Source: Rhipicephalus microplus (lineage: Eukaryota; Arthropoda; Arachnida; Ixodida; Ixodidae). Taken from it: a stretch of 64,000 nucleotides of DNA. The notes beneath the pieces were generated by a model, which had not been told where the DNA came from, did no database searches, and saw nothing but the letters and a program-made list of their open reading frames with translations. Position numbers and translations under genes: made by a program. Numbering within the stretch: the first letter of the stretch is position 1; each line of letters starts with the position of its first letter. This document shows, piece by piece, positions 46,712-57,294 of the stretch. The stretch spans positions 204,126,192-204,190,191 of the forward strand of contig NC_134710.1 in the NCBI RefSeq assembly GCF_043290135.1, read 5' to 3'.

Positions 46712-48176
46712 CGTATTTGGAATTGCTGGTCCCGCATCGCACGAAAGATAGAAAAGGAAGAGTTTGAGGAGGACTGCCAGTGCCAGCGTCAGGATTGCTC
46801 GCGCTCTATTGGTTAGCCTTCGAAGGTCACGTGCTGATGACGCAGCGACATTGACTAAACTTGCACACCTGCTCCTCATTTTCCGCCATGCTGCGGCTCT
46901 GCCATTGTGCCTCTGCGGCTAAGAGGTGCAGCCCCCGCCATAAGCTATCATAAGGAGGGACGTGGTTAGGGATACACATTCAGGTAGTGAAGAAAAGGCT
47001 TCCGTTGGGTGCTCGAGCTGCCTATTCAGACGCTGTGGCAGCCTCGGAGAGGGCACTGTTAACTCCCCCAATATTTCCTGCTTTTGTGCTCGTTTTAAGC
47101 AAAAACATGGGGCGAATTTTCGCTCAGCCTCCGATTTCCCGAAGACACGGTGACAGTTACTGTCGTCATCACTGAGCCACAAAAACACAGAGAAGTGCTT
47201 ACGGCTGTTCAATCGTGCGGAAGCACCCTCGCTTCTTCTGTGCCTTGGATGGATCACTACCATGCGGCGAGGGCACGAGCGAGTGGGTTTTGATAAGATG
47301 GCGATAGCACGGTGATGGTTTCAATGAGTGAAGAGGTTACGACTGTCAACGTGAAGTTCCTCCGCGACGCCTTCAGCACAGACAGCAGCAAGCAAGTCAT
47401 ACGACGTGGATCGTCGTATTAGTTGCCTTGCTGTAGCTGGCGAGTGACTCGTGCGCATCCATCTGTGCAGAGGTTGACGAAGAGGCACTTCACGTCAGAT
47501 GGGCCGGAATGGCGTCTATTTCGCACGTAAATGTGCGCGTGGCTTCCATGTCATTCGGAATCACGTAGTTTACCGAAACACGCTTCACGTCTGACGTGCT
47601 GGCGTCTAATTTAGACGTGAGCGTCTGGGCCTCTGCCGTGACAGTCGGCATCGCGTTTCTGCAAGGGTAGTTGGAAATGGTACAGTGTGCGACAGAAGCG
47701 CGAAGCACGTGACCGAAAGTTAGATGGTAACTTGAACTTTAATTCGCACATGAGCCTCGACCTAAGGTCCCTAGATGACGTTACGTCGACCGCGCCAGCA
47801 GTTTCGCGTATGTAGTAGCGGTTGATTGAATTAAAAAAAAACTGTCACTTTTTTGCAATTCTTGCGGGTACCACGGTTTAGCTCAGCTCTTACAGGTAGA
47901 AGGAAAGTAGAACACCGAAAGGCAGAAAGAAAAGGTAGAGAAAGAGTGTGGTGGCAGGTTGGGGGTGGTTCCGTATGATGGAACAGCCGCAAAAATTTCG
48001 CACATTCCATCGCGGGCATGTGTGTGCGTCACCGGCACGTCACCTGCAGGTGTGCACGTCACCTACCGAAAGGAACCAATAGCACTCGAGCAATCCTGGC
48101 GCTGGTGCTGGCGTCCTCCTCGCACTATATCTTTTCTCTCTTTCATACGATGCGGGACCAGCTATTTCAAATACGC
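46712..48176. mobile_element. possible fold-back or DNA element with long inverted ends
   Basis: The arm at 46712-46845 and the reverse complement of 48048-48176 share CTGGTCCCGCATCG, GAAAGA-AGAAAAG, GAGGAGGAC-CCAG, CAGGATTGCTCG and CTATTGGTT in order, roughly 75-80% alike by eye. The 1.2-kb interior has no transposase-like ORF. Two opposite insertions of one short repeat would look the same. Confidence 0.5.
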
Positions 48177-48686
48177 TTCCCAATAGAGCAAGAAAAGGTT
48201 TGACAGCCCGCGAGATTGCGCAGCTATGCTCGCTTTCCCATTTTAATCAATACCTACATGCAATAGCCGCCTGATAAGTGACCACAGAAGTGCAAGACTT
48301 GCATTAGAATTTTCAGATGCAAAATTTTTGCATCAGAATCTTTAAATCGCGTCCCGCTAAAAACTTTCATTGCGTTACCACGAAAATGTCTAAAGTGAAT
48401 AGAAAGCGTACATTTGTTTTGTACCTTGGCATCAGCACACTCTAATGAATTAGATGTACACGTATTTCCTTTATATCAGCACCAGGTCAGGCGAAGTGGA
48501 AAAAGAACACTGCCATTCGTGGCATAAGGGCACGAGTTCAAATCTCCACATAACAGTGAAACAGTATGGTTGTTTTATTTACAAATGCCAGAGAGATAAC
48601 GAGCCTGAGCAGCTGTTCGTGGCGCTGAAAGCAGCGCAGTAGCTCGGCCGTAGGGCCTTAAAAGAGTGTCCACTTTTTACGTGAGC
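48177..48686. other. unassigned; weak tRNA-like relic
   Basis: GAGTTCAAATCTC near 48534 resembles a B box and may come from an eroded tRNA-derived repeat; nothing else is recognised. Confidence 0.35.
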
Positions 48687-48704
48687 ATGTTTTGCTGTGA
48701 ACGT

Positions 48705-48776
48705 GCGGCGATGGCGTAGTGGTTAGAGCATCCGCCTCGCATGCAAGAGGTCCGTGGTTCAAATCCCGGTACCGCG
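48705..48776 (+). promoter_or_regulatory. tRNA-like module with pol III A and B boxes at the RTE 5' end
   Basis: A box TGGCGTAGTGG (48712-48722) and B box GGTTCAAATCC (48756-48766) lie 33 nt apart, with GCGG near the start and CCGC near the end able to pair as a weak acceptor stem. The anticodon-arm region can form a CCTC/GAGG stem with an 8-nt loop, unlike a normal 7-nt loop, so a functional tRNA gene is unlikely. It could act as an internal pol III promoter for the LINE, or derive from a template switch. Confidence 0.8.
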
Positions 48777-48904
48777 CCGTTCCCAACCGGATTAAAAAAA
48801 AATCCGCGTGTTGATGGAACTGCATTAAGAGGCCTGGGGTGCGGCCTCACCGGCAAACACCGCCGAGAACGCACTCCCTCACCAGAGAAGGATTGGCCAC
48901 CCTG

Positions 48905-51871
48905 ATGCAGTATCTGGCCACTACCTCCCACATGATTACGTCAAATAACTCACGGCCCTCAGTCCCCAGCAGCTGCGAAGCAACTGACCACGGCGGCGGC
49001 CAGATCTGCAACGCAGCAGAGGGTGCTAAGAATCTCTGGATCCGGACAGGCCGCCATTGGAACCTGAACTTGGCAACGTTTAACGCTAGAACCTTATCTA
49101 GTGAGGGAAGTCTAGCTGTACTATTCGAGGAGCTAGAGGGTGTTAAATGGGATATAATAGGGCTCAGTGAGGTTAGGAGGACAGATGAGGCCTATACGGT
49201 GCTACAGAATGGGCACGTTCTTTGCTACAGGGGCTTGGCAGACAGAAGAGAACTGGGAGTGGGGTTCCTCATTCACAGAAACATAGCTGGCAACATAGAG
49301 GAATACTATAGCATTAATGAAAGGGTGGTAGGTATCGTAATTAAACTGAATAAAAGATACAAAATGAAGGTAGTACAGGCTTACGCGCCTACATCCAGCC
49401 ATGATGACGCTTTAGTTGAAAGCTTCTATGAAGACGTGGAATCGGCAATGAGTAAGGTAAAAACACAGTATACTATAGTGATGGGCGACTTTAATGCAAA
49501 GGTAGGGAAGAAGCAGGCTGGAGACCAGGCAGTAGGAGATTATGGCATCGGTACTAGAAACGCCAGAGGAGAGCTACTAGTAGAATTCGCAGAACGCAAT
49601 AATTTATGGATTTTGAATACCTTCTACCGAAAACGAGAAAACCGCAAGTGGACATGGAGGAGCCCTAATGGCGAAAATAAGAACGAAATAGACTTTATAA
49701 TGAGTGCACACCCTGGAATCGTGCAGGATGTGGAAGTGATTGGCAAGGTACGATGCAGTGACCATAGAATGGTACGGTCTCGAATTCGCCTACCCTTGAA
49801 GAAGGAACGACAGAACTTGATACGCAAGAAGCCAATCAATCAGCTAGCACTGAGAGGGAAAGCACAGGAATTCAGAGTGTCACTGCAGAACAGGTACTCG
49901 GCTCTCAGTGAGGAAACCAACCTTAGCGTAGATACAATGAATGATAATCTGACGAGTATCATTATGAAGTGTGCAGTAGAAGTTGGAGGCAGGGAAGTTA
50001 GACAGGACACTGGCAAGCTTTCACAGGGAACGAAGAACCTAATTAGGAAGCGTCAAATCATGAAAGTGTCAAGTACAACAGACAAAATAGAACTGGCAGA
50101 GCTTTCGAAGTTGATTAATAGACGTAAAGTATGCGATGTAAGAAGGTATAACATGGAAAGAATTGAACATGCTCTGAAAAACGGAGGAAGTGTCAAAGCA
50201 TTGAAGAGGAAACTTGGGATAGGCAAAAGTCGGATGTATGCACTAAGGGACAAAGAAGGCAAAATAACTACCAATATGGATAGGATAGTTAAGATAGCGG
50301 AGGAGTTTTACAGGGATCTGTACAGTAGCCGAGACAACCACGACCTTAATACTATAAGAACTAGCAGTAACCCAGATTACACCCCACCAGTAATGATAGA
50401 AGAAGTCAGAAAAGCTTTGGAGAGCATGCAAAGGGGCAAAGCTGCTGGTGAGGATCAGGTAACATCAGATCTGCTGAAAGATGGAGGACAGATTGTGTTA
50501 GAAAAACTAGCCACCCTGTTTACGAGGTGTCTCCTGGCGGGAAGAGTACCAGAGTCTTGGAAGAACGCTAACATCATCTTAATACATAAGAAAGGAGATG
50601 ACAAGGACTTGAAGAATTACAGGCCGATCAGCTTGCTCTCTGTAGTATACAAGCTATTTACAAAGGTAATTGCTAACAGAGTAAAGAAAACATTAGAATT
50701 CAATCAACCAAAGGAACAAGCAGGATTTCGAACAGGCTACTCAACAGTTGACCACATTCATACTATCAATCAGGTAATAGAGAAATGCTCAGAGTATAAC
50801 CAGCCACTATACATAGCCTTCATAGATTACGAGAAGGCGTTTGATTCAGTAGAAATATCAGCCGTCATGCAAACACTGCGGAATCAGGGCGTAGATGAAG
50901 TATATATAAACATTCTGGAAGAAATCTACAGGGGATCATCTGCTACCATAGTGCTTCATAGAGAAAGCAACAGAATACCAATTAAGAAGGGTGTAAGGCA
51001 GGGGGACACAATTTCCCCAATGCTGTTTACCGCGTGCTTACAGGAGGTTTTCAGAAGCCTAGAATGGGAACAGTTAGGGATAAGAGTCAATGGAGAATAC
51101 CTTACTAACCTGCGCTTCGCCGATGACATTGCATTGCTGAGTAACTCGGGGGACGAATTGCAACTCATGATTACGGAGTTAGACAAGGAGAGCAGAAAAG
51201 TGGGTCTTAAAATTAATCTGCAGAAAACGAAAGTAATGTACAACAACCTCGGCAAAGAGCAGCGCTTCGAGATAGGTAATAGTGCACTTGAAGTTGTAAA
51301 AGACTATGTCTACTTAGGGCAGGTAATAACTGCAGAGCCGAACCACGAGATTGAAGTAACTAGAAGAATAAGAATGGGGTGGAGCACATTCGGCAAGCAC
51401 TCTCAAATTATGACAGGTAGATTGCCACTATCCCTCAAGAGGAAGGTATATAACAGCTGTATCTTGCCGGTACTTAGCTACGGAGCAGAAACCTGGAGAC
51501 TTACAAAGAGGGTTCAGCTTAAATTGAGGACGACGCAGCGAGCAATGGAAAGAAAAATGGTAGGTGTAACCTTAAGAGACAAGAAGAGAGCAGAGTGGAT
51601 TAGGGAACAAACGGGGGTTAAGGATATCATAGCTGAAATCAAGAAGAAGAAATGGACATGGGCAGGGCATGTAGCGCGTAGACAGGATAACCGCTGGTCA
51701 TTAAGGGTAACTGACTGGATTCCCAGAGAAGGGAAGCGGGTTAGGGGGAGACAGAAGGTTAGGTGGGCAGATGAGATTAAGAAGTTTGCGGGTATAAATT
51801 GGAAGCAGCAAGCACAGGACCGGGTTAACTGGCGGAACATGGGAGAGGCCTTTGTCCTGCAGTGGACGTAG
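48905..51871 (+). CDS. RTE endonuclease-reverse transcriptase
   Basis: 988 aa from the first ATG; the open frame extends upstream to 48839 without another ATG, and a second ATG is at 48932. The N-terminal third is an APE-type endonuclease with Asn60 (ATFNART), Glu89 (GLSEVRR), Asp195/Asn197 (MGDFNAKVG) and Asp286-His287 (CSDHRMV). The RT has motif A Asp641 (FIDYEKAFDS), motif B (GVRQGDTISPMLF) and FADD at 738-741. The C-terminus carries the RTE region with WTWAGHVARRQDNRW. The protein would nick target DNA and copy its RNA from the nick. All listed residues are intact. Tick genomes often list such ORFs as craniofacial-development-protein-2-like, a known misnomer. Confidence 0.95.
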   Translation: MQYLATTSHMITSNNSRPSVPSSCEATDHGGGQICNAAEGAKNLWIRTGRHWNLNLATFNARTLSSEGSLAVLFEELEGVKWDIIGLSEVRRTDEAYTVLQNGHVLCYRGLADRRELGVGFLIHRNIAGNIEEYYSINERVVGIVIKLNKRYKMKVVQAYAPTSSHDDALVESFYEDVESAMSKVKTQYTIVMGDFNAKVGKKQAGDQAVGDYGIGTRNARGELLVEFAERNNLWILNTFYRKRENRKWTWRSPNGENKNEIDFIMSAHPGIVQDVEVIGKVRCSDHRMVRSRIRLPLKKERQNLIRKKPINQLALRGKAQEFRVSLQNRYSALSEETNLSVDTMNDNLTSIIMKCAVEVGGREVRQDTGKLSQGTKNLIRKRQIMKVSSTTDKIELAELSKLINRRKVCDVRRYNMERIEHALKNGGSVKALKRKLGIGKSRMYALRDKEGKITTNMDRIVKIAEEFYRDLYSSRDNHDLNTIRTSSNPDYTPPVMIEEVRKALESMQRGKAAGEDQVTSDLLKDGGQIVLEKLATLFTRCLLAGRVPESWKNANIILIHKKGDDKDLKNYRPISLLSVVYKLFTKVIANRVKKTLEFNQPKEQAGFRTGYSTVDHIHTINQVIEKCSEYNQPLYIAFIDYEKAFDSVEISAVMQTLRNQGVDEVYINILEEIYRGSSATIVLHRESNRIPIKKGVRQGDTISPMLFTACLQEVFRSLEWEQLGIRVNGEYLTNLRFADDIALLSNSGDELQLMITELDKESRKVGLKINLQKTKVMYNNLGKEQRFEIGNSALEVVKDYVYLGQVITAEPNHEIEVTRRIRMGWSTFGKHSQIMTGRLPLSLKRKVYNSCILPVLSYGAETWRLTKRVQLKLRTTQRAMERKMVGVTLRDKKRAEWIREQTGVKDIIAEIKKKKWTWAGHVARRQDNRWSLRVTDWIPREGKRVRGRQKVRWADEIKKFAGINWKQQAQDRVNWRNMGEAFVLQWT

Positions 51872-51901
51872 TCAGGCTGATGATGATGATGTTTTGCTGT
51901 G

Positions 51902-52269
51902 CCAATCTACAGGCACTACCCAAGTGGCGCTGCGAGAAACGCCGCCACCAGTTCGCGCCTAAATGTGTTAAATTTAGGCATACACGTGATCACAATGCAA
52001 TAGAATTCATGCACGGTAAAGGTATCTTACGATGAGTAGTACGAAGCTCGCTCTCTCCTGCACGCATAGCCCCATGGCAATTTTCGCCTTTGTAGTTGCC
52101 ACTCTCAATTCATCTTTCGCTTCCTGTGCATTACCTGTTTCCAATTGTTTTGTTGATGGTTTTGTTCTGTCTGTATGTACTGCAAAAGGGGATGCATTGG
52201 TGTCCACTTTCTTAAACAGCAACCAAAGACTAAATTGAGGCAACCGAAATAACTCGAGGAATCACAGTG
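51902..52269. other. no recognised feature
   Basis: Short opposing ORFs (52007-52243 minus, 52032-52238 plus) mirror each other and show no motif. Confidence 0.4.
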
Positions 52270-52349
52270 TTCAACGGCTGAAAAAATGGCTGATTCCACG
52301 TACAGTGGGAATCGATGATAGGGGAATTACGAATGAAGAAAGTTGATAT
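52270..52349 (+). repeat. R2 repeat segment left of the Gypsy element
   Basis: TTCCACGTACAGTGGGAATC and GAAGAAAGTTGATAT match 10130-10190. Right of the Gypsy, ATGCGTCTCTTTAAAAC continues the same R2 text (compare ATATGTCACTTTAAAATC at 10185), so the Gypsy sits inside R2. Confidence 0.6.
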
Positions 52350-52490
52350 TGTTACGCGAAGGAGACTGACTCAGAGGGGTAGTCACCGATGTATTTACAG
52401 CCGGTTAGGCGACCAGCGCCAGCCACACAGATTAGCTCGCGCCAGTCTATCTGCTTTGTCTTCTTCAGCTCCATGCACTGGCACGTGGCA
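52350..52490 (-). repeat. 3' LTR of the young Gypsy element
   Basis: 141 bp from TGTTACGCG to CACGTGGCA on plus. It differs from 57295-57435 at only four bases (near the start, at GCGACC/GCGAGC, at CGCGCC/CGAGCC and in the last codon-sized block). Confidence 0.95.
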
Positions 52491-52647
52491 TGACCCCCGG
52501 CGGCGGAGGCACCATCCCGGTGCTTTAAAAGTCGTTATCTGACGCATTATTGTAGGGCTTGATCCGCGAGACGTGTACGATATCACTGTGCCGCATAGTA
52601 GATGATGATGGACAGATGGGGCTGATCTCGTAGGTGACAGGTGTTAC

Positions 52648-53330
52648 TTACCGCAATATACGGTAGGGTCCCGTGTAATGAGACACAAGTTTTTCGGATA
52701 GGCCCAGCCGACGATGAGGAGACCAGAGTAAAACGAGGGTACCGGGAGCGAAATGTACGTCTCTATGTTCCGCATCATACCGACGGCATTGGTTGGTTTG
52801 CGACGCCATCAGCCGAGCGCGAGTGAGCTGACGGGCATGATCGGCTCGCGCAATCGCGTCGCGGGCATATCCGCTGGTAAACGAGGTGTGAGCTGAGATG
52901 ACTGTGTCCAGTGGTAAAGTCAGCTCTCTTCCGTACAATGAGTAGAACAGCGAAAAGCCCGCTGTGTCGTGACGGGATGAATCATACGCGAACGTTGCGT
53001 AGGGTAAGGCAAGATCCCAGTCTCGGTGGTCGGGCGACACGTACATAGCGAGCATATTTCTTAAAGTGCGGTTAAATCCCTCCATGAGGCCGTTTGTTTT
53101 AGGGTGGTAAGTGGTTGTCAGTGTGCGTTGCGTGGAACAAGAACACAGAATGTCGGCGATGATTTGGGATAGAAATGTACGGCCACGGTCTGTGAGAAGC
53201 TGTCTCGGAGCACCTTGAATCAATATAACGTCCCGTAACAAGAAGTCAGCGACGTCGGTTGCACAGCTGGTCGGTAGAGCTCGCGTAATAGCGTAGCGTG
53301 TAGCGTAGTCAGTAATAACGGCTATTCATT
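52648..53330 (-). pseudogene. Gypsy integrase
   Basis: ORF 52648-53241 (197 aa) reads VILIQGAPRQLLTDRGRTFL (catalytic Asp), TTTYHPKTNGLMEGFNRTL (catalytic Glu) and a C-terminal part with RYDAEHRDVHFAPGTLVLLW and YTGPYRIL. Upstream frames to 53330 hold the beginning of the core with a stop near 53325. Integrase would insert the cDNA. It is nearly complete but out of frame with the preceding part. Confidence 0.9.
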
Positions 53331-53446
53331 TGTTTCCCAATGTTGATGCGGGAAAAGGACCAAGCAGGTTTAACCCAACACGGTAAAATGGCTCCGCGGG
53401 AATGTAAATTGGTTGAAGATGGCCAGCGGGTAGCAGCGACGGTGTT

Positions 53447-54360
53447 TTACGACGTTGCCATAGGGCACACGTGGCAACGTATTGGCATACCGAACGAGCA
53501 AGGCCTCACCAGAAAAAAACGGTGCCGGACACGCTCGTACGTGCGGGATACGCCAAGGTGTCCAGCCGTGGGAGCGTCGTGAAGTTCGAAGAGAACACAG
53601 CGGCGCAAATGTTTAGGCACAACAATGAGAAGGTCGGGCCCGTCTGGTCGGAAATTGCGACAGTATAGCACACCCTTTTGAATGACAAAGTAGCGGACGA
53701 AAGCATCATTTGTGGAGGATTCCATACGACTGATGATGTCAAGCAGCTCTGGATCACGCTTCTGTTCTTCCCCAATATTATGGAAGTCGGACACTGACAA
53801 GATGGAGTTCTCCAAGGGCTCGTCAGTGTCCTCAGGATCGTCGACAGGGTACCGGGAGAGGCAATCGGCATCATGGTGTAGGTGGCCAGATTTGTAGACC
53901 ACCGAATAGGAAAACTCTTGCAGGCACAAAGCCCAGCGACAGAGGCGGCCTGTTAGATCTTTCAGAGAGTTGAGCCAGCAGAGTGCGTGGTGGTCGGTAA
54001 CTACCGAAATTGGGGGTCCGTATAGATAAGGTCGAAATTTCGCCACCGCCCATACAAGAGCCAAGCACTCACGCTCTGTTATTGAATAGTTACGTTCAGG
54101 GCCGGATAGGAGGCGGCTGGCATATGCAATAACGCAATCATGGCCATGTTGTTTCTGAGCCAGCACTGTACCAATGCTATGCCCACTTGTATCTGTACAG
54201 ATTTCCGTAGGGGCAGCAGGGTTGAAGTCTGCCAGAAGAGGGGTAGTGAGAAGAGCGACGAGAGTCGAGAACGCAGAAGCCTTTTTGGAGCCCCTTGAAA
54301 ACGGTAATTCTTTCTTGAAGAGCTACTAAGCGACCTCGCTATGTGCGCAAAATTTTTCAC
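53447..54360 (-). pseudogene. Gypsy RNase H and H2C2 zinc finger
   Basis: ORF 53447-54166 (239 aa) reads IAYASRLLSGPERNYSITER, ECLALVWAVAKFRPYLYG, VVTDHHALCWL, a DADCLSRYPVDD block, then VLFELHDAPTAGHLGVSRTY with the H2C2 zinc-binding pattern. The frame changes near 54170 and again after 53450. RNase H degrades the RNA strand; H2C2 belongs to integrase. Confidence 0.9.
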
Positions 54361-55031
54361 GAAGCGTCGGAAGTAGGAGCATAGTCCGATAAAGCTGCGT
54401 ACATTCTTCGCAGATCATGGTACAGGAAAGTTTTTGACGGCGCTGCTTTTTGTCGGGTCTGGTTGTACACCGTTTGCGTCTACTAAATGGCCAAGCACTG
54501 TGATTTGATGGCGTTCAAAGTGACATTTGGACAAGTTGAGCTGCAGGCCAGCGCGACGGAAGATTCCCAGGATGGCTGACAAGCGCTCTATGTGAGTTTC
54601 AAATGTTGGTGAAAAGACGATGACTCGTCCAAGTAACACAAACAGGTTGACTATTTGAATCCTCTGAGCAGGGAGTCCATAATTCGTTCGAAGGTGGCTG
54701 GAGCGTTACAAAAGCCGAAGGGCATGACCTTAAACTGATATAGGCCATCGGGGGTGATGAATGCCGTCTTTTCACGGTCCATTTCATCTACCTCTATCTG
54801 CCTGTAGCCGGAACGAAGGTCTATGGAGGAAAAATAGTGGGACCCATAGAGGCAATCAAGCGCGTCATCTATTCGTGGAAGAGGGTAGACCTCTGTTTTG
54901 GTAATTTTGTTTAGGTGTCAATAATCTACGCAGAAACGCCATGCACCGTCTTTCTTGCGGACTAGCACTACAGGAGAAGCCCAAGGACTGCAGGATGTCT
55001 CAGTTATGTCCTTGGCGAGCATTTTGTTGAC
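54361..55031 (-). pseudogene. Gypsy reverse transcriptase, stop and frameshift
   Basis: Minus-strand frames between 55020 and 54660 carry the N-terminal RT blocks up to FKVMPFGFCNAPATFERIMD, with an in-frame TGA near 54918 inside the DYR-HLNKI block. A one-base deletion within the Y-x-D-D codons (about 54622-54640) shifts the frame. ORF 54415-54639 continues with VIVFSPTFETHIERLSAIL and SKCHFERHQITVLGHLVD. This copy cannot make reverse transcriptase. Confidence 0.88.
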
Positions 55032-56600
55032 CTAACTTTGGATGATGTGACGCTCGGCCGCCGACACCCGATATAGACGCTTATGAATAGGATGCTCATT
55101 ACCAGTGTTTATGCGGTTGCTCATACCGGTAGCTTTCCCCAACGGATGGCCGCTGATGTCAAAAACGTCGATGTAGGACAGCGGAACCCGGTGGAGCTCA
55201 TCAGTCTGCTGTGGCGTTAAGTTGGGAGCGATCATCAAAGTAATAGCACTGTCAGAGCAAGTGGCAGATTGATGTTTAGCGTGGGGGTCAGAAGGGGTGG
55301 CCATCGCGAAAACATCTACCGCATTGTCTTCTAAGGTGCAGAGCAACACCAAAGAGATCCCTTGTGGCAAAACTTGAGGTTTCAAGCTAAAGTTGACAAC
55401 TGGGAGGCACGTAGAATTTCCTGCGATGGACAGAATAGTGTGCGGTAATGCAAAGTCACGGCTTATGAGGACATCGGTGATAGGGGTCAAAACATAGTCA
55501 CCGTCGGGAACTGGTGGTATTAAGACGAGCTCTATGTAGGTCAGTGTCTGTGGAGGGAGGCGCGCGTGTCCCGTTGTGCAAAGGCGACTCGGCCATTGTG
55601 TAAGAGGTTCTGTTGCGGGCAAGTGTAGACGGAGCGTACTGGTCGAACAGTCTATGAGCGCAGAATGCGCGGACAGGAAATCGAGGCCTAAGATTACGTC
55701 ATGGGGGCATTTATCAAGGACGGTGAAGAGAACAACCGTGTGCCGATCCGCAGGGCTCACACGAGCGGAGCACATTCCAATGATAGATGCTATTCTACCA
55801 TCCGCAACACGGACGAACTGAGTGGTCGCAGGTGTGAGAACCTCCTTGAGCTTGCGGCGAAAATCACTCGTCATCACGGAAAGTTGGGCGCCGGTGTCGA
55901 CAAGAGGAGTGACATGTACGCCGTCTACTTGTACGTCTATGAGGTTCCGTTTTGTCGGTATCGTGAAGAGAGGTTTTTCGTCAGTCCGAGCGATGCAGCG
56001 CCACCTCCGGGGGCTGCAACGCTTAGTTTTTGGTCGGGGAACCTTATGGGAAGGCGGGGAAGATGGTCGGCGGGGATGTGGAGAATGAGACTGGCGACGT
56101 TGGGGGGATGGAGAGCGGGAGAAGCTGTGTTCAGAAGCAGGTTCCTGGGCAAAATGGTCGCGGCTGGTCTCATGGCAATAGGCAGGACGGGCATAGAAGG
56201 GACGAGAGGACGGTTGTGCTGGAGGACCCCAGCGACTTCCGCAATGGCGAGAAATTTGCCCGGTTTTGTGACACGAGAAGAATATCGGCTTGTCATCGTG
56301 TGTTCGCCATGTGGACGAATTACGGAACGTTGAGGGTGAGCCGGTCGGGAAGGGATGTGCAGGCGTGTATCGGGGCTGGTATTCGGTGCGGGGAGGCGGC
56401 GAGAGAGAGTGAATTCCCAAGCTGGCGGTTTCCTGCCGGACGACTGCTTGAATGAGAGGCAACGTAATTGGCGGAGAGGGGTCAGGGGACGTTGGTCCCA
56501 CCTTAGCTGGAGCAGCCGCTTCAAGCTCCCACCTGACGATTCGCATCAAGTTGTCACAGGTGTCTGGTGGATGATATGTGTCGAGACACGAGGACGTCAC
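55032..56600 (-). pseudogene. Gypsy gag C-terminus, zinc knuckle and protease
   Basis: A 522-aa open frame. Around residue 105 FFSCHKTGQISRHC is a CCHC knuckle that lost its first Cys and its His. A proline/serine/arginine-rich linker follows. About residue 220 begins NLIDVQVDGVHVTPLVDTGA, with an intact DTG protease site, then a DVILGLDFLSAHSALIDCS flap block. The frame ends at a stop near 55032 just before RT (HIIQS then stop). The gag start is in the frame at 56640-57233, separated by a stop. Confidence 0.88.
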
Positions 56601-56639
56601 AGTGGTGTTTGGTAGGCCCTGGAACTGATGGGAGACGCA

Positions 56640-57233
56640 TCAGCTTTTAGCTTGTTGGAACCGGCGGCATTCTTGAATGATCGCATCAACAGATGAGACA
56701 TTGTTGAATACCAACAAGTTGAACGCATCGTCAGCGATACCCTTTAGGATATGCGCAACTTTTTCAGGTTCAGACATACTTTCGTCAGCTTGGCGGCATA
56801 GTGAAAGGACAGCATGAATATAACCGGTGTAGGTCGCCGTGGAAGATTGTGCGCGAGTCGACAACTCATTTTTCGCAGCTTCCCGACGACCAGAGATGTT
56901 GCCAAAAAGCTCACGGATCTTTGCCTTAAAGCTGTCCCAGCTTGTTACGTCATGCTCGTGCTTATCGAACCAAACACGAGGGGTTTCGTCGAGATAAAAG
57001 ATGACGTTTGCGAGCATAAAAGCGGGATCCCACCTGTAAGTGGCGCTGACGCGTTCGTAGAGGCGTAGCCACTGGTCGACGTCGGAACCCTCGCTGCCCG
57101 AGAACACGCCGGGGTCTTTGATCGCAAGAAGCATCACAAAAGTTGTTGCGGGCGCTGGTTTGACAGGTCGGGCCGAAGGGGGAGCGACCGGAGAGGATGT
57201 AGCCGAGTCTTGAGTGGTCATGTTGTAAACCAC
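56640..57233 (-). pseudogene. Gypsy gag N-terminal part
   Basis: 197 aa. DVDQWLRLYERVSATYRWDP, AFMLANVIFYLDETPRVWFD, then FKAKIRELFGNISGRREAAK and AYTGYIH-like SLCRQADESMSEPEKVAHIL identify the retrotransposon gag domain. It starts about 60 bases inside the 5' LTR. It ends at a stop (AKS) where related elements continue into the nucleocapsid. Confidence 0.9.
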
Positions 57234-57294
57234 GAGGGAGCGTGCACTTCGGAGTTCCGTGGCGAAGACAAGGATCGCACAACTCCACCAAATA

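Larger units (their letters stand above)
48700..51888 (+). mobile_element. full-length RTE-clade LINE with intact ORF
   Basis: This 3189-bp element is flanked by exact 13-bp repeats ATGTTTTGCTGTG at 48687-48699 and 51889-51901. It starts with a tRNA-like module, has one long ORF, a very short 3' UTR and a GATGAT end just after the stop, all typical of RTE except the 5' module. The intact ORF, catalytic motifs and exact duplication argue for recent insertion. Relatives lie at 10509, 29298 and 60340. It may be able to move itself and perhaps SINEs, which is inference. Confidence 0.95.

Noticed and set aside
46306..46767. Cysteine/serine-rich and arginine/threonine-rich ORFs
   Set aside because: They translate the (CTGT)n tract at 46576-46641 on both strands.
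48705..48776. A functional tRNA gene
   Set aside because: The module has A and B boxes, but the anticodon loop appears to be 8 nt, stems are weak, and it lies inside the RTE target duplication, so it is part of the element.
48839..48904. Start of the RTE protein at 48839
   Set aside because: That position is GTG; the first in-frame ATG is at 48905, the more likely start in a eukaryote.
55701..56455. Plus-strand ORFs of 210 and 141 aa
   Set aside because: They are antisense shadows of the Gypsy gag-protease frame at 55032-56600.
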